In this document: one piece after another, positions 1 through 7,384 of the stretch
Layout of the letters: each line of letters starts with the position of its first letter
Position numbering within the stretch: the stretch's first letter is position 1
Assembly: GCF_003463825.1 (NCBI RefSeq)
Contig: NZ_QSDY01000022.1
Location: 1 to 28,599, forward strand
DNA: 28,599 nt
Source: Veillonella sp. AM51-8BH
Lineage (GTDB): Bacteria > Bacillota > Negativicutes > Veillonellales > Veillonellaceae
Direction: 5' to 3'
Position numbers and translations under genes: made by a program
The notes under the pieces: generated by a model
Databases searched by the model: none
Seen by the model: the letters and a program-made list of their open reading frames with translations, nothing else
Told to the model about the DNA's origin: nothing

Positions 1-33
1 AACCTCAGTAATACTATCTATTCCTATACAAAT

Positions 34-75
34 AAAAAAAGAGGCTTCAATGAAATCATTAAAGTCTCTTTTTTC
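34..75 (-). terminator. Intrinsic terminator of the pdu operon
   Basis: An A-rich arm at 34-47 and a T-rich arm at 61-74 can form a long stem with one G-U type mismatch and a loop of about 13 bases. It lies about 55 bases after the pduQ stop codon. Read on the minus strand the stem ends in a U run, as expected for the end of the pdu transcript. Because both arms are A/T-flanked it could also work from the other side. Confidence 0.7.
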
Positions 76-130
76 AGTCTTATATTTCTAGTTTTAGTAT
101 TCAATCTATATAGTACTCAATCTATATAAA

Positions 131-1249
131 TTACAATACTTTTTTATATAAACCAATAAGATCATCATGGTTAGCTGGATATGGATTAAATCTGTAACAC
201 ATATCCTCTAGTGCTCTATCTGCCATAAGGTCGAGCTTAGTTTCCGATACAGCTTTATCTACACCAAAGGCTGTCAGATTCATTGGACAGTCTAATGTAT
301 GTTGCAATGTAACGATAGCTTCTATAAGAGCAGCTAATTTATCCACCTCTGACGCATTATGATCTGCAAAGCCTAATTTAGCAGATAAATGAGCATATTT
401 TTTAGCTACCGCCGGATTGTGGGAGCAATTAAATCCAATTACATACGGCAAGAGCATACTATTAGCTAGGCCATGAGGCACATGGAATTGTCCTCCCAAC
501 TGATGAGCCATGGCATGAACGATACCTACGCCAGCCTTGTTAAAGGAAAGCCCTGCAAGGCATGATGCTTCGTGCATAGACATGCGGTCTTGTTCTGTTG
601 CTGTTGGCTTATGACATTTTGGTAAATATTCAAAAACAAGCTCAATCGCTTGTTGTGCCAATGCATCAGTAAAATTATTTGCCGCCGTTGCCACATAGGC
701 TTCAAGAGCGTGAACAAGTACATCCATCCCACTAAATGCAGTAACATTTGGTGGAGATGTTTTTACAAACAATGGCGTTAATAAAGCTTCATCAGGTAAT
801 ACCGCATCATCCACAAGAGGATACTTAATTTGCGTTTCGCTATCTGTAAGAACAGCAAAGGCGGTTACTTCAGATCCTGTGCCACTAGTAGTAGGAACTG
901 CGATGAAGGATTTAATATCCATATGCTTTAGCTTACGACCGAAATATGCTATACCTTTGCTCATATCGATGCAGGATCCCCCACCAATGGCAATGATAAC
1001 GGTCGGTTTAATACCTTCCATAAATTCAATGCCCTTTACAACATGGGTTATAGGTGGATCAGGTACTACATCAGTATAAATAGTCACCTTATTTTTACTA
1101 TCCATTAATCCCATCACATACGTAAGGCTCGGAGAATCTTTTAAAAATGGATCACATATGATAAGGATGGATTCATTATTAAATTCTGTAAGACGATTCA
1201 ACGAATCTGGTCCTGCATAAATTTGGGTTGGAAAAGTCCATTTATTCAT
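131..1249 (-). CDS. pduQ: PduQ-type iron-containing 1-propanol dehydrogenase
   Basis: A 372-residue iron-containing (type III) alcohol dehydrogenase, matching the usual PduQ length of about 370. It reduces propionaldehyde to 1-propanol and so returns NADH to NAD+ for PduP inside the compartment. Visible motifs are the nucleotide-binding GGGS at about 90-92 and a metal site formed by D176, H180, H245 and H259 (MDVLVH, then two His 14 residues apart ending in PHG). I chose the ATG at 1249 over the longer open frame because an AGGTGG ribosome site precedes it and the PduQ-like N-terminus starts there. It is the last gene of the operon, about a dozen bases after pduP. The PduQ name rests mainly on context, since other type III dehydrogenases look similar. 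Confidence 0.9.
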   Translation of the reverse strand: MNKWTFPTQIYAGPDSLNRLTEFNNESILIICDPFLKDSPSLTYVMGLMDSKNKVTIYTDVVPDPPITHVVKGIEFMEGIKPTVIIAIGGGSCIDMSKGIAYFGRKLKHMDIKSFIAVPTTSGTGSEVTAFAVLTDSETQIKYPLVDDAVLPDEALLTPLFVKTSPPNVTAFSGMDVLVHALEAYVATAANNFTDALAQQAIELVFEYLPKCHKPTATEQDRMSMHEASCLAGLSFNKAGVGIVHAMAHQLGGQFHVPHGLANSMLLPYVIGFNCSHNPAVAKKYAHLSAKLGFADHNASEVDKLAALIEAIVTLQHTLDCPMNLTAFGVDKAVSETKLDLMADRALEDMCYRFNPYPANHDDLIGLYKKVL

Positions 1250-1260
1250 ATGCTCACCAC

Positions 1261-2691
1261 CTATCGAATATTGAATCCTGTTGTTAAGCAACATCTACGA
1301 CGGCGTGCAAAGCAACGTGCTGATGTAGTAGATTCCCCAGTAGGTGTAGCAATTGTAAAGGTTGTCGTACCTTCACCACTAAAACCAAGCCCTGCATAGG
1401 ATGGACCATTCTTAATAAAAATAGATGTTTTCATCTTACGGGCCATACGATTGAGGCGTTCCATATTCAAAGAATGCATGGTTGCCGTATGATGTAAGCC
1501 CGCTTCTAACATCAAGCATACATCGAGACCTTCATCAAAGCTATCTACCGTTACAACAGGTAGAATAGGCATTAACATTTCAATCACTGCAAATGGATGG
1601 TCTTTTGGTGTACGCATGATGATTAATCGTGGATCACCGTTGTACGGAATATGTGCCGCATCAAGAATGACGCTTGCATTCTTACCGACAAACTGTTTAT
1701 TTGGTGTCCCATTCGGTAATACAGTTAAATCCACTAAGCGTTGAATATCTTGTTGATTTTCAATGAGGACGCATCCTGCTTTCACCATTTCTTGAACTAG
1801 CTGTGGCTCAATTTGACGCATGGCAACGACGCTCTTTTCAGCGATACATAGAATATTATTATCGAGGCTAGCACCGAGAACGATATCTTGAGCCGCCTTT
1901 TTAATATCTGCTGTTTCATCTACAAAGGCTGGTGGATTACCAGCACCGGCACCGATAACCTTTTTGCCACTTTGAAGCGCTTGTTTTACAACCCCAGGAC
2001 CACCAGTAACAACTAACAGGCTCACATCTGGGTGTAACATCATCTCTTGAGCAGACTCAATAGATGGCTCACGAAGTGTAACGATAAGGTTTTCAATACC
2101 AATCGATTTAGCGATGATTTGGTTAAGTTCACTAACAAGCAATCGACTAAGATGCTTAGCTCCAGGATGAACACTAAAGAATACAGCATTCCCTGCTGCT
2201 AACATACCGATGGTATTACATATTAACGTTTCTGCTGGATTTGTACTTGGTGTAATAGCACCGATAACACCGTAGGCAGACAATTCATATAATGTCATAC
2301 CGTTGTCACCAGTTTCACACTCTGTAACGAGATCTTCTACACCCGGTGTTTTATCGAGTGTAAGATTTAATTTCAATACTTTATCTGCAACACGACCCAT
2401 TCCTGTTTCTTCAACAGTTTTTTGAGCCAGCTCTTGCACTCGTGGACGCATGGCAGCACGGATGTCTGCTATTACCTTTTCACGGGTTGCCAAGGTGCAA
2501 TCTTCAAAGCGCGCTTGCGCTGCTTTTGCAGCTTGAATTGCTTCATCAACCGTATCAAATACACCTGGCTCAAATTGACCTCTAGGCACTTGTTTAATAG
2601 GTTGTGATGAGGCCATTTCTTGCTTTTGCCCCTGTAATATATCTATAACCATGGAGCGGATCATTTCTTTCAACTGTGTATTGTTTTCCAT
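1261..2691 (-). CDS. pduP: PduP, CoA-acylating propionaldehyde dehydrogenase
   Basis: A 476-residue aldehyde dehydrogenase of the CoA-acylating PduP/EutE family. It oxidises propionaldehyde to propionyl-CoA with NAD+ inside the Pdu compartment. The catalytic cysteine is C282 in the motif NNILCIAEK. The C-terminus (TIATPTGE..TTSAR.FARRRR) is typical of PduP. Residues 7-20 (LKEMIRSMVIDILQ) form an amphipathic helix followed by a flexible linker, the known layout of an encapsulation peptide. Two ATGs stand in tandem at 2694 and 2691. The GGAGG site at 2698-2702 is better spaced for the second, so I used 2691. A longer open frame to 2754 has no good ribosome site. A small hairpin sits just upstream of the ribosome site. 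Confidence 0.95.
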   Translation of the reverse strand: MENNTQLKEMIRSMVIDILQGQKQEMASSQPIKQVPRGQFEPGVFDTVDEAIQAAKAAQARFEDCTLATREKVIADIRAAMRPRVQELAQKTVEETGMGRVADKVLKLNLTLDKTPGVEDLVTECETGDNGMTLYELSAYGVIGAITPSTNPAETLICNTIGMLAAGNAVFFSVHPGAKHLSRLLVSELNQIIAKSIGIENLIVTLREPSIESAQEMMLHPDVSLLVVTGGPGVVKQALQSGKKVIGAGAGNPPAFVDETADIKKAAQDIVLGASLDNNILCIAEKSVVAMRQIEPQLVQEMVKAGCVLIENQQDIQRLVDLTVLPNGTPNKQFVGKNASVILDAAHIPYNGDPRLIIMRTPKDHPFAVIEMLMPILPVVTVDSFDEGLDVCLMLEAGLHHTATMHSLNMERLNRMARKMKTSIFIKNGPSYAGLGFSGEGTTTFTIATPTGESTTSARCFARRRRCCLTTGFNIR

Positions 2692-2712
2692 CATGAACCT
2701 CCATATAGGTTG

Positions 2713-2728
2713 CATTGCTGATGCAATG
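2713..2728 (-). other. Short perfect hairpin in the pduN-pduP gap
   Basis: A 6-bp perfect stem (CATTGC / GCAATG) with a 4-base loop lies in the roughly 130-base pduN-pduP gap, about 10 bases upstream of the pduP ribosome binding site. This is one of the longer gaps inside the operon. The hairpin could stabilise or process the mRNA and set pduP output, but that is inference. It has no U run, so a terminator is unlikely. Confidence 0.35.
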
Positions 2729-2822
2729 ACCATGTCAACTAACGGTGTACACAATCAAGGATATATTCATGATGTGACACAATAACTAGGTTTAACTCTG
2801 GCACCAGCTATTTCCTATACAA

Positions 2823-3089
2823 TTATTTTTCAAAACTATCAATAATACCCACAATAGCACAATCTACTGCGGTGCCTTTATCATCTTCGAAAATATGCCG
2901 TGCCGATGAGCCTCGAGTTAGAAGCACATATTCACCTTCACCAGCACATACTGTATCGACGGCGATTTCTATGCGCCCCGTCAACTCTTGTTCTCCATCG
3001 AGAATATCTACCATCATCAGTTTCATTCCCTTTAGAGATTCATGCTTTTGAGTAGATACGATACTACCCACAACTTTACCGACTTGCAT
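2823..3089 (-). CDS. pduN: PduN, BMC vertex pentamer protein
   Basis: An 88-residue protein of the EutN/CcmL (BMC-P) family, close to the 91 residues of Salmonella PduN. Such proteins form pentamers that close the vertices of the polyhedral shell. The start MQVGKVVGS.V.T.K and the segment MKLMMVDIL are typical of the family. The ATG at 3089 gives the standard N-terminus; the open frame runs six codons further upstream, where it overlaps the end of pduM. The 3' end of pduM overlaps this start by about 14 bases, suggesting translational coupling. Confidence 0.92.
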   Translation of the reverse strand: MQVGKVVGSIVSTQKHESLKGMKLMMVDILDGEQELTGRIEIAVDTVCAGEGEYVLLTRGSSARHIFEDDKGTAVDCAIVGIIDSFEK

Positions 3090-3567
3090 ACTTCTCGTTC
3101 CCTTCAATTATTGTGATACCTAAGCGCTCGATTTCATCTCGAGCAGCCATGGTGAACCGTTGTCCCCTATATATGACGATAATAGACTGACTTTCACAAG
3201 ATCTAACAAAAGAGGCCGTTATCCACGCTTGATGACTGGCATATATAGGACGACCAAATTTATCTAGAAATTTGATAGGCCAATCTAGAATGACTGATGG
3301 ATTCATCAACGAGGTTACAGGAACTGCTAGGTGTATCGTCACCTCACAGTCATACGCTAATGCACGATGTAAATAGGCAACCCAAGGCACCAATGTATCG
3401 CGCATTAACTCTCGTATATGACCATAATCTATACCAGCGAAAGAAATGAGTTGGTTCTGCAACAATATATGCTCATCATAGCTATTGCACTCTGTGACCA
3501 TAAAAGTAGCAGTGGATGTCATGCGCTTTTCTAGGCGTTCTAGCACCAGTTTAACTAATGCATCCAT
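3076..3567 (-). CDS. pduM: PduM, microcompartment structural protein
   Basis: A 163-residue protein, the same length as Salmonella PduM, which is needed for proper Pdu compartment assembly but whose exact role is unclear. Shared features with the Salmonella protein include an STAT..VT segment near residue 20, an alternating ALAY..E/R.. hydrophobic core, and a C-terminal stretch around SRG/YRGQ..T.AARD. The first 16 residues (MDALVKLVLERLEKRM) look like an amphipathic helix and could be an encapsulation peptide, which is inference. The ATG at 3567 follows the stop of the eutJ-like gene by one base. The gene order eutJ-pduM-pduN matches Firmicutes-type pdu operons. Confidence 0.85.
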   Translation of the reverse strand: MDALVKLVLERLEKRMTSTATFMVTECNSYDEHILLQNQLISFAGIDYGHIRELMRDTLVPWVAYLHRALAYDCEVTIHLAVPVTSLMNPSVILDWPIKFLDKFGRPIYASHQAWITASFVRSCESQSIIVIYRGQRFTMAARDEIERLGITIIEGNEKYASR

Positions 3568-3568
3568 A

Positions 3569-4405
3569 TTAATGCTCACTTCCCATGGCAATCCCTAAGG
3601 GCGTTACAAATTCTGGATACAGTGGCTTATGAACAGGTAAACCTATATATTGACTGAAAGTCTTTGTGAACTCCTCAAAATTAGAAGCACCGCCCACAAC
3701 AACAATAGGAGTCCCCTTTTCATAGCCACCCTCATGTAACGCACGCTTAGAAATAGCTGCCATTTTTTCAACCACAGGCCGTATGGTTGCATATACATCA
3801 CGTTTATTCGCTTCATTGCGCTTATAAGCCTCTGCTTCAGGGATGGAAATCCCATAGGCCCCGCTAATCACGAGGTTCATATGAGTGCCTCCTGTAGGCT
3901 CATCTACGGTATATACAACTTGGCCATCTTTTAAAATGCTTATGCCCGTAGTACCACCACCGACGTCAATAACAGCGCCATCGGTGATTCCTAGCACATT
4001 AGCAGCAGCGGTAGGCTCGTCTAAAATGCAGGTTACTTCAAAACCGGCACTTTCAAGAACATGACCTACTACCTCTTTATTCTTGCCTATCGTTCCAGGT
4101 GGAACAGCTGCTGCGGCATATACAAGCTCTGTGCCTAAGGCAGTTTCCGCCTTAGCCTTTAAAGCTCTCGTAATCGTAACAGCTCCCACATAGTCAACTA
4201 CAAGGCCATCTCGAATAGATTCGTTGTATTCAAAAGCGCCATATATAGGTTTACCTTTGTCGTTAACTACGGATAGGACAATAGATGATGTACCAAGGTC
4301 AATACCTACGCGCAAATTCTTTTGATTATGAGAGCTCACTTGTTTGGACTCTACAAGATCAGAGAACTCTTGCAATGTATTATTTGCCTTTTTCAAACCC
4401 TTCAT
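3569..4405 (-). CDS. eutJ: EutJ-like Hsp70/actin-fold ATPase in the pdu operon
   Basis: A 278-residue protein of the actin/Hsp70 ATPase fold, about the same length as EutJ of ethanolamine-utilisation operons. Phosphate loop 1 is GIDLGTSS (34-41), phosphate loop 2 is DVGGGTTG (147-154), and the adenosine motif VVVGGAS lies near 238-244. A short Lys/Gln-rich N-terminal extension precedes the fold. EutJ is thought to be a chaperone or enzyme-reactivation factor, but its function is not proven. Lactobacillus and Listeria pdu operons carry such a gene at the same place, next to pduL and pduM. Of two tandem ATGs, 4405 is better spaced from AGGTG at 4412-4416. With the local pduG frameshifted, this is the only intact ATPase of this fold in the operon. 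Confidence 0.88.
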   Translation of the reverse strand: MKGLKKANNTLQEFSDLVESKQVSSHNQKNLRVGIDLGTSSIVLSVVNDKGKPIYGAFEYNESIRDGLVVDYVGAVTITRALKAKAETALGTELVYAAAAVPPGTIGKNKEVVGHVLESAGFEVTCILDEPTAAANVLGITDGAVIDVGGGTTGISILKDGQVVYTVDEPTGGTHMNLVISGAYGISIPEAEAYKRNEANKRDVYATIRPVVEKMAAISKRALHEGGYEKGTPIVVVGGASNFEEFTKTFSQYIGLPVHKPLYPEFVTPLGIAMGSEH

Positions 4406-4418
4406 CATATCACCTACT

Positions 4419-5039
4419 TTACTGTACAATTCTCGCCATCACTGTACCTTGTACATTGGCAGCATTTGCCTCATCTGTGTCAATATGGAGTTCTAGGACA
4501 AAACCAGGCACGGCCCGAACGATGACATCACCAAATACAGTGGTGCGTTCTGGCGTTTGAAGTTCAACATTAACGCTATCGCCATCGTTTACATTAAGCC
4601 GTTTTGCATCATCAGGCGACATATGAATATGTCGCTTTGCAACGATACAAATAGGTTTTGTTATTTCCCCGTTTTCAGTACATAGAGTAATCTCTACGGC
4701 TGATTCTAAATGACCAGATAGCACAATAGGAGGTTTTATACCCAATGCACGAGCATCGGTCAACGATACCTCCACTTGTGACTGCTTTCTAAGAGGACCT
4801 AGTACGCGGACATTTTGAATGACCCCTTTAGGCCCCACTAAAGTAACAGTTTGTTCTGAAGCAAACTCTCCAGTTTGTTTTAAGTCACTTTTCTTAGTAA
4901 TAGCCTGATTCGGGAATAATACATCCCAGTCCGCCTGACATAGATGGACATGTCTATTGCTCACACCTACGGGAATGGACGATTCGAACATGGCTTCGAT
5001 CACTTCTCGTACGATAGCACGAATCTGTTCCCGATCCAT
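4419..5039 (-). CDS. pduL: PduL, BMC-type phosphotransacylase
   Basis: A 206-residue PduL-family phosphate acyltransferase (usual length about 210). It converts propionyl-CoA to propionyl phosphate and frees CoA inside the compartment. The two-repeat structure is visible: SNRHVHL with H30 and H32, and KRHIHMS with H137 and H139, with a further His at LSGH110; these residues bind zinc in the family. The first 17 residues form an amphipathic helix (REQIRAIVREVIEAM), the encapsulation peptide known from PduL. The ATG at 5039 follows AAAGGA and lies 6 bases after the pduJ stop. No propionate kinase (PduW) is present in the window, so conversion of the acyl phosphate to ATP must use a kinase encoded elsewhere. 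Confidence 0.95.
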   Translation of the reverse strand: MDREQIRAIVREVIEAMFESSIPVGVSNRHVHLCQADWDVLFPNQAITKKSDLKQTGEFASEQTVTLVGPKGVIQNVRVLGPLRKQSQVEVSLTDARALGIKPPIVLSGHLESAVEITLCTENGEITKPICIVAKRHIHMSPDDAKRLNVNDGDSVNVELQTPERTTVFGDVIVRAVPGFVLELHIDTDEANAANVQGTVMARIVQ

Positions 5040-5045
5040 AAGCTA

Positions 5046-5321
5046 TTATCCTTTCTTAGGTAAGATTAATTCTACGTCGCTATGAGGGCGTGGAATTACA
5101 TGAGTAGATACTACTTCGCCTACTTTTTGTGCTGCTGCACAGCCTGCATCAACCGCTGCTTTTACAGCGCCTACATCACCGCGAACCATTACAGTTACAA
5201 GACCGGAACCAATTTTTTCAGTACCTTCTAATGTAACGTTAGCTGCTTTTACCATTGCGTCAGCTGCTTCAATTGCGCCTACTAAACCTTTTGTTTCTAC
5301 CATGCCTAATGCGTTATTCAT
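5046..5321 (-). CDS. pduJ: PduJ/PduA-type BMC-H hexameric shell protein
   Basis: A 91-residue single BMC-domain protein that forms flat hexamers, the main facets of the shell. The sequence [20 protein letters not shown] at the start, KIGSGLVTV in the middle (the GSG lines the central pore) and HVIPRPH near the end are textbook for PduA/PduJ. It is very similar to the second copy at 7059-7340, which suggests duplication. I name it pduJ because it lies between pduK and pduL, the order seen in other operons; the sequence alone does not separate PduA from PduJ. A strong AAAGGAG site precedes the ATG. Confidence 0.92.
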   Translation of the reverse strand: MNNALGMVETKGLVGAIEAADAMVKAANVTLEGTEKIGSGLVTVMVRGDVGAVKAAVDAGCAAAQKVGEVVSTHVIPRPHSDVELILPKKG

Positions 5322-5347
5322 GATAATCTCCTTTATTATTTACTACT

Positions 5348-5878
5348 TTATTTCTTTTTAGAGTTTTTCTTTGGTGTTGTTTTCTTTGTACCTGTGGACT
5401 TAGAACTTTTCGGTTCTATGATGGTAGATACAATTTCATCTAATACTTCAACAACCTTTTCATCTATTTTGGGTTTCTCTGTTTTAGAAGTTATAACTTC
5501 AGCTTTGACTGGTTCAGTTTCTATAATTTCTTTAGTTTCTTGAACACTAGCACTCGCCTTAGTTAACTGTGTATCATCAAATACTTTAGCTGGCTTATCT
5601 GTAAAGTCATCATTAAAGGATTCTACTAAGCCTTCTGCAGGCCGTGGAATTACCTTATGAGCTACATACAGGTTCATTCCTTTTGTAAGAGCTACACCAG
5701 TCTGAATAGCCGCTTCCACAGCTGCTACATCACCGGCAACCTTTACTGTCATCCAGCCAAGGCCTCTCGCCTTTTCTATGCCTATCAACCGTACATTTGC
5801 AGCTTTAACCATTGCATCTGATGCGGTGATAGCCCCCAGTAAACCAGCTACTTCTAGTAACCCTAGTGAATCTTTCAC
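5348..5878 (-). CDS. pduK: PduK-like BMC-H shell protein with charged C-terminal extension
   Basis: A 176-residue protein with one BMC domain (about 1-85, with LLEVAGLLGAI and HKVIPRP) and a 90-residue extension. Salmonella PduK has a similar layout, but its extension carries an iron-sulphur cluster. Here the extension has no cysteine. It is instead rich in Glu, Lys, Thr and Ser, ends in a run of basic residues, and contains a predicted amphipathic helix at about 137-154 (KIDEKVVEVLDEIVSTII) resembling encapsulation peptides. The GSG pore loop of PduA/J is replaced by GLG. The tail may bind cargo or other cell components, which is inference. The gene sits between the 59-residue protein and pduJ. 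Confidence 0.85.
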   Translation of the reverse strand: MKDSLGLLEVAGLLGAITASDAMVKAANVRLIGIEKARGLGWMTVKVAGDVAAVEAAIQTGVALTKGMNLYVAHKVIPRPAEGLVESFNDDFTDKPAKVFDDTQLTKASASVQETKEIIETEPVKAEVITSKTEKPKIDEKVVEVLDEIVSTIIEPKSSKSTGTKKTTPKKNSKKK

Positions 5879-5943
5879 TATGCCACCTCCCGACGTCTAT
5901 TTCTGTTGATGATTCGCAACAGGATTCATGCATTCCTATAACG

Positions 5944-6123
5944 TTAGCTACGTTGCATATCTACTAACATTTGACGAATCAAATCTTTTAATTCTGGTTC
6001 TTGAGATTCTGTTTTAGGTTCTTCTTTCGGTGTCGCCTGAACAGGCTCATCCTTGAGCATACCTACTTCATCTATTATGTCCATAATGATAGCCCGTAAC
6101 ATTTGTTCATTTAGTTCTGCCAT
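5944..6123 (-). CDS. Small 59-residue protein with two encapsulation-peptide-like helices
   Basis: A short open frame in the gap between the long pduB and pduK, read directly from the minus strand. It has an ATG at 6123, TAA at 5944-5946 and a perfect AGGAGG site at 6131-6136 with 7-base spacing. The first helix is LNEQMLRAIIMDIIDEVG (residues 4-21). A linker rich in Pro, Glu, Lys and Thr follows (about 25-43). The second helix is ELKDLIRQMLVDMQ (44-57). The first helix closely resembles the PduD N-terminus in this operon ([20 protein letters not shown]). Both resemble the encapsulation peptides of PduP, PduE and PduL. No enzymatic domain is present. A double-ended connector between cargo and shell, or between cargo enzymes, is a reasonable inference. 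I do not recognise a named family. Chance is unlikely given the ribosome site, the codon reading and the operon position. Confidence 0.8.
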   Translation of the reverse strand: MAELNEQMLRAIIMDIIDEVGMLKDEPVQATPKEEPKTESQEPELKDLIRQMLVDMQRS

Positions 6124-6215
6124 TATGAATCCTCCTATTCACATTGTGAAAGTATCATCTATTGCGACGTGATAATGATATGTAATGAATATTTGACTCT
6201 TTGAAATAATATTCA

Positions 6216-7056
6216 TTAAATAATGTAAGCATTACCTTTATTCTTAGGTCTGTCTCCCATAGTTTCTAGTAAAGCTAATCCTACATCACGTGCTGCTTTT
6301 ACAGCTTGTTTAACAGCGCCAGAATCACCACTGATTTGTAAAATAACTTCATTACTCATAGCTGAACTCGATGGAGAACGATAGCCTACTACATCTACAT
6401 TCGCTGATTTAACTGCTGTATCTGCCATAACTACACCAATAGCTGCTGGGGCCAACGATCAAGCCAAAGGCTTTACCTTCTGGTGTCCCAAAGGCAGTCA
6501 CTAATGCTTCTCCTGCGCGAGCTGTATATTGAACCTCCACATGACCAGCTTCGTTCATATATACCTCGCCGAAGGTACGTTCTAATTCACGCAATGCTAC
6601 CTCTACAGAACGTCTTACATCAGATACGTCATCGCCACCAAATATGATAAGGGAACCAGAACCGGCGCCACCTTTCATATCACGGGCAAGTTCAATGCTA
6701 ACAATCTCAGTATTCGTTGCTTTTACAGCTTCATCAGCGGCCATGATTTGCGGCCCTGCACCTGTACGTGAACCTAAGATACCGATAGATCGATATGACT
6801 TAGTGAGCTTCATAGCTTCCAATACTTGACTGTCTACATTGGCAATTACAAGGCCAATTGTATCGCCTGTTGTAGTACTGCCTACATGTTCAGTAATCAT
6901 TGAAGTTTGTAATTGATTTGTAGTAGGTGAACTTACAGGTGACGAAGCACATGATGCATTACCTGTTGCGCCTGTAATTTTGCTTAAATCAGCACCATCG
7001 ATACGCATCAATACACGCTTTAAAATCTCATCTACCATACTTTTAGTATCGGCCAT
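6216..7056 (-). pseudogene. pduB: Long-form PduB tandem-BMC shell protein, frameshifted
   Basis: Two overlapping frames together encode a full PduB (tandem BMC-domain trimer with a gated pore). The upstream frame (7056 to 6409) carries the N-terminal helix (about 3-20, TKSMVDEILKRVLMRIDG), a Ser/Thr-rich linker, the first BMC domain and the start of the second, up to GLIVG. It then reads into nonsense. The correct continuation (APAAIGVVMADTAVKSANVD) resumes in the +1 frame near 6452. Compared with the intact copy at 16283-16984, two bases are missing in the run GTTGGCCCCAGCAGC at about 6446-6457. Because the N-terminal extension in Salmonella PduB links the cargo core to the shell, loss of this gene would matter. 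It follows pduA by 2 bases, as in the classic pduAB pair. Sequencing error is possible. Confidence 0.85.
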
Positions 7057-7058
7057 AA

Positions 7059-7340
7059 TTATTCACCCTTTGTTGGTAAAATACCTTCTACATCTTTATG
7101 TGGTCTTGGAATTACATGAGTAGAGATAACAATGCCTACGCGTTCTGCAGCGGCTGCACCTGCGTCTACAGCAGCTTTTACAGCACCTACATCACCGCGA
7201 ACCATAACAGTAACGAGACCAGAGCCAATTTTTTCATTCCCTACGAGTTCTACATTAGCTGCTTTAAGCATTGCATCTGCTGCTTCAATAGCGCCTACTA
7301 GGCCCTTAGTTTCCACCATACCTAATGCTTCTTGTGTCAT
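7059..7340 (-). CDS. pduA: PduA-type BMC-H hexameric shell protein
   Basis: A 93-residue single BMC-domain shell protein. It has the same family signatures as the copy at 5046-5321 ([36 protein letters not shown]). In PduA the central pore lined by the GSG loop favours passage of 1,2-propanediol over propionaldehyde. I call it pduA because it is directly followed by the long pduB, as in pduAB of other operons. It has an AAGGAGAG ribosome site. Unlike the Salmonella operon, where pduA comes first, here it lies about 9.6 kb downstream of the first gene. Confidence 0.92.
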   Translation of the reverse strand: MTQEALGMVETKGLVGAIEAADAMLKAANVELVGNEKIGSGLVTVMVRGDVGAVKAAVDAGAAAAERVGIVISTHVIPRPHKDVEGILPTKGE

Positions 7341-7384
7341 CTGTTTTCTCTCCTTTTACAAAACATAGAGCAAAGATTACAAAT

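Noticed and set aside
6446..6457. Programmed ribosomal frameshifting to rescue the long pduB
   Set aside because: A +1 shift would restore the protein, but I saw no known slippery codon, stop-codon context or stimulatory structure. Deletion or sequencing error is simpler.
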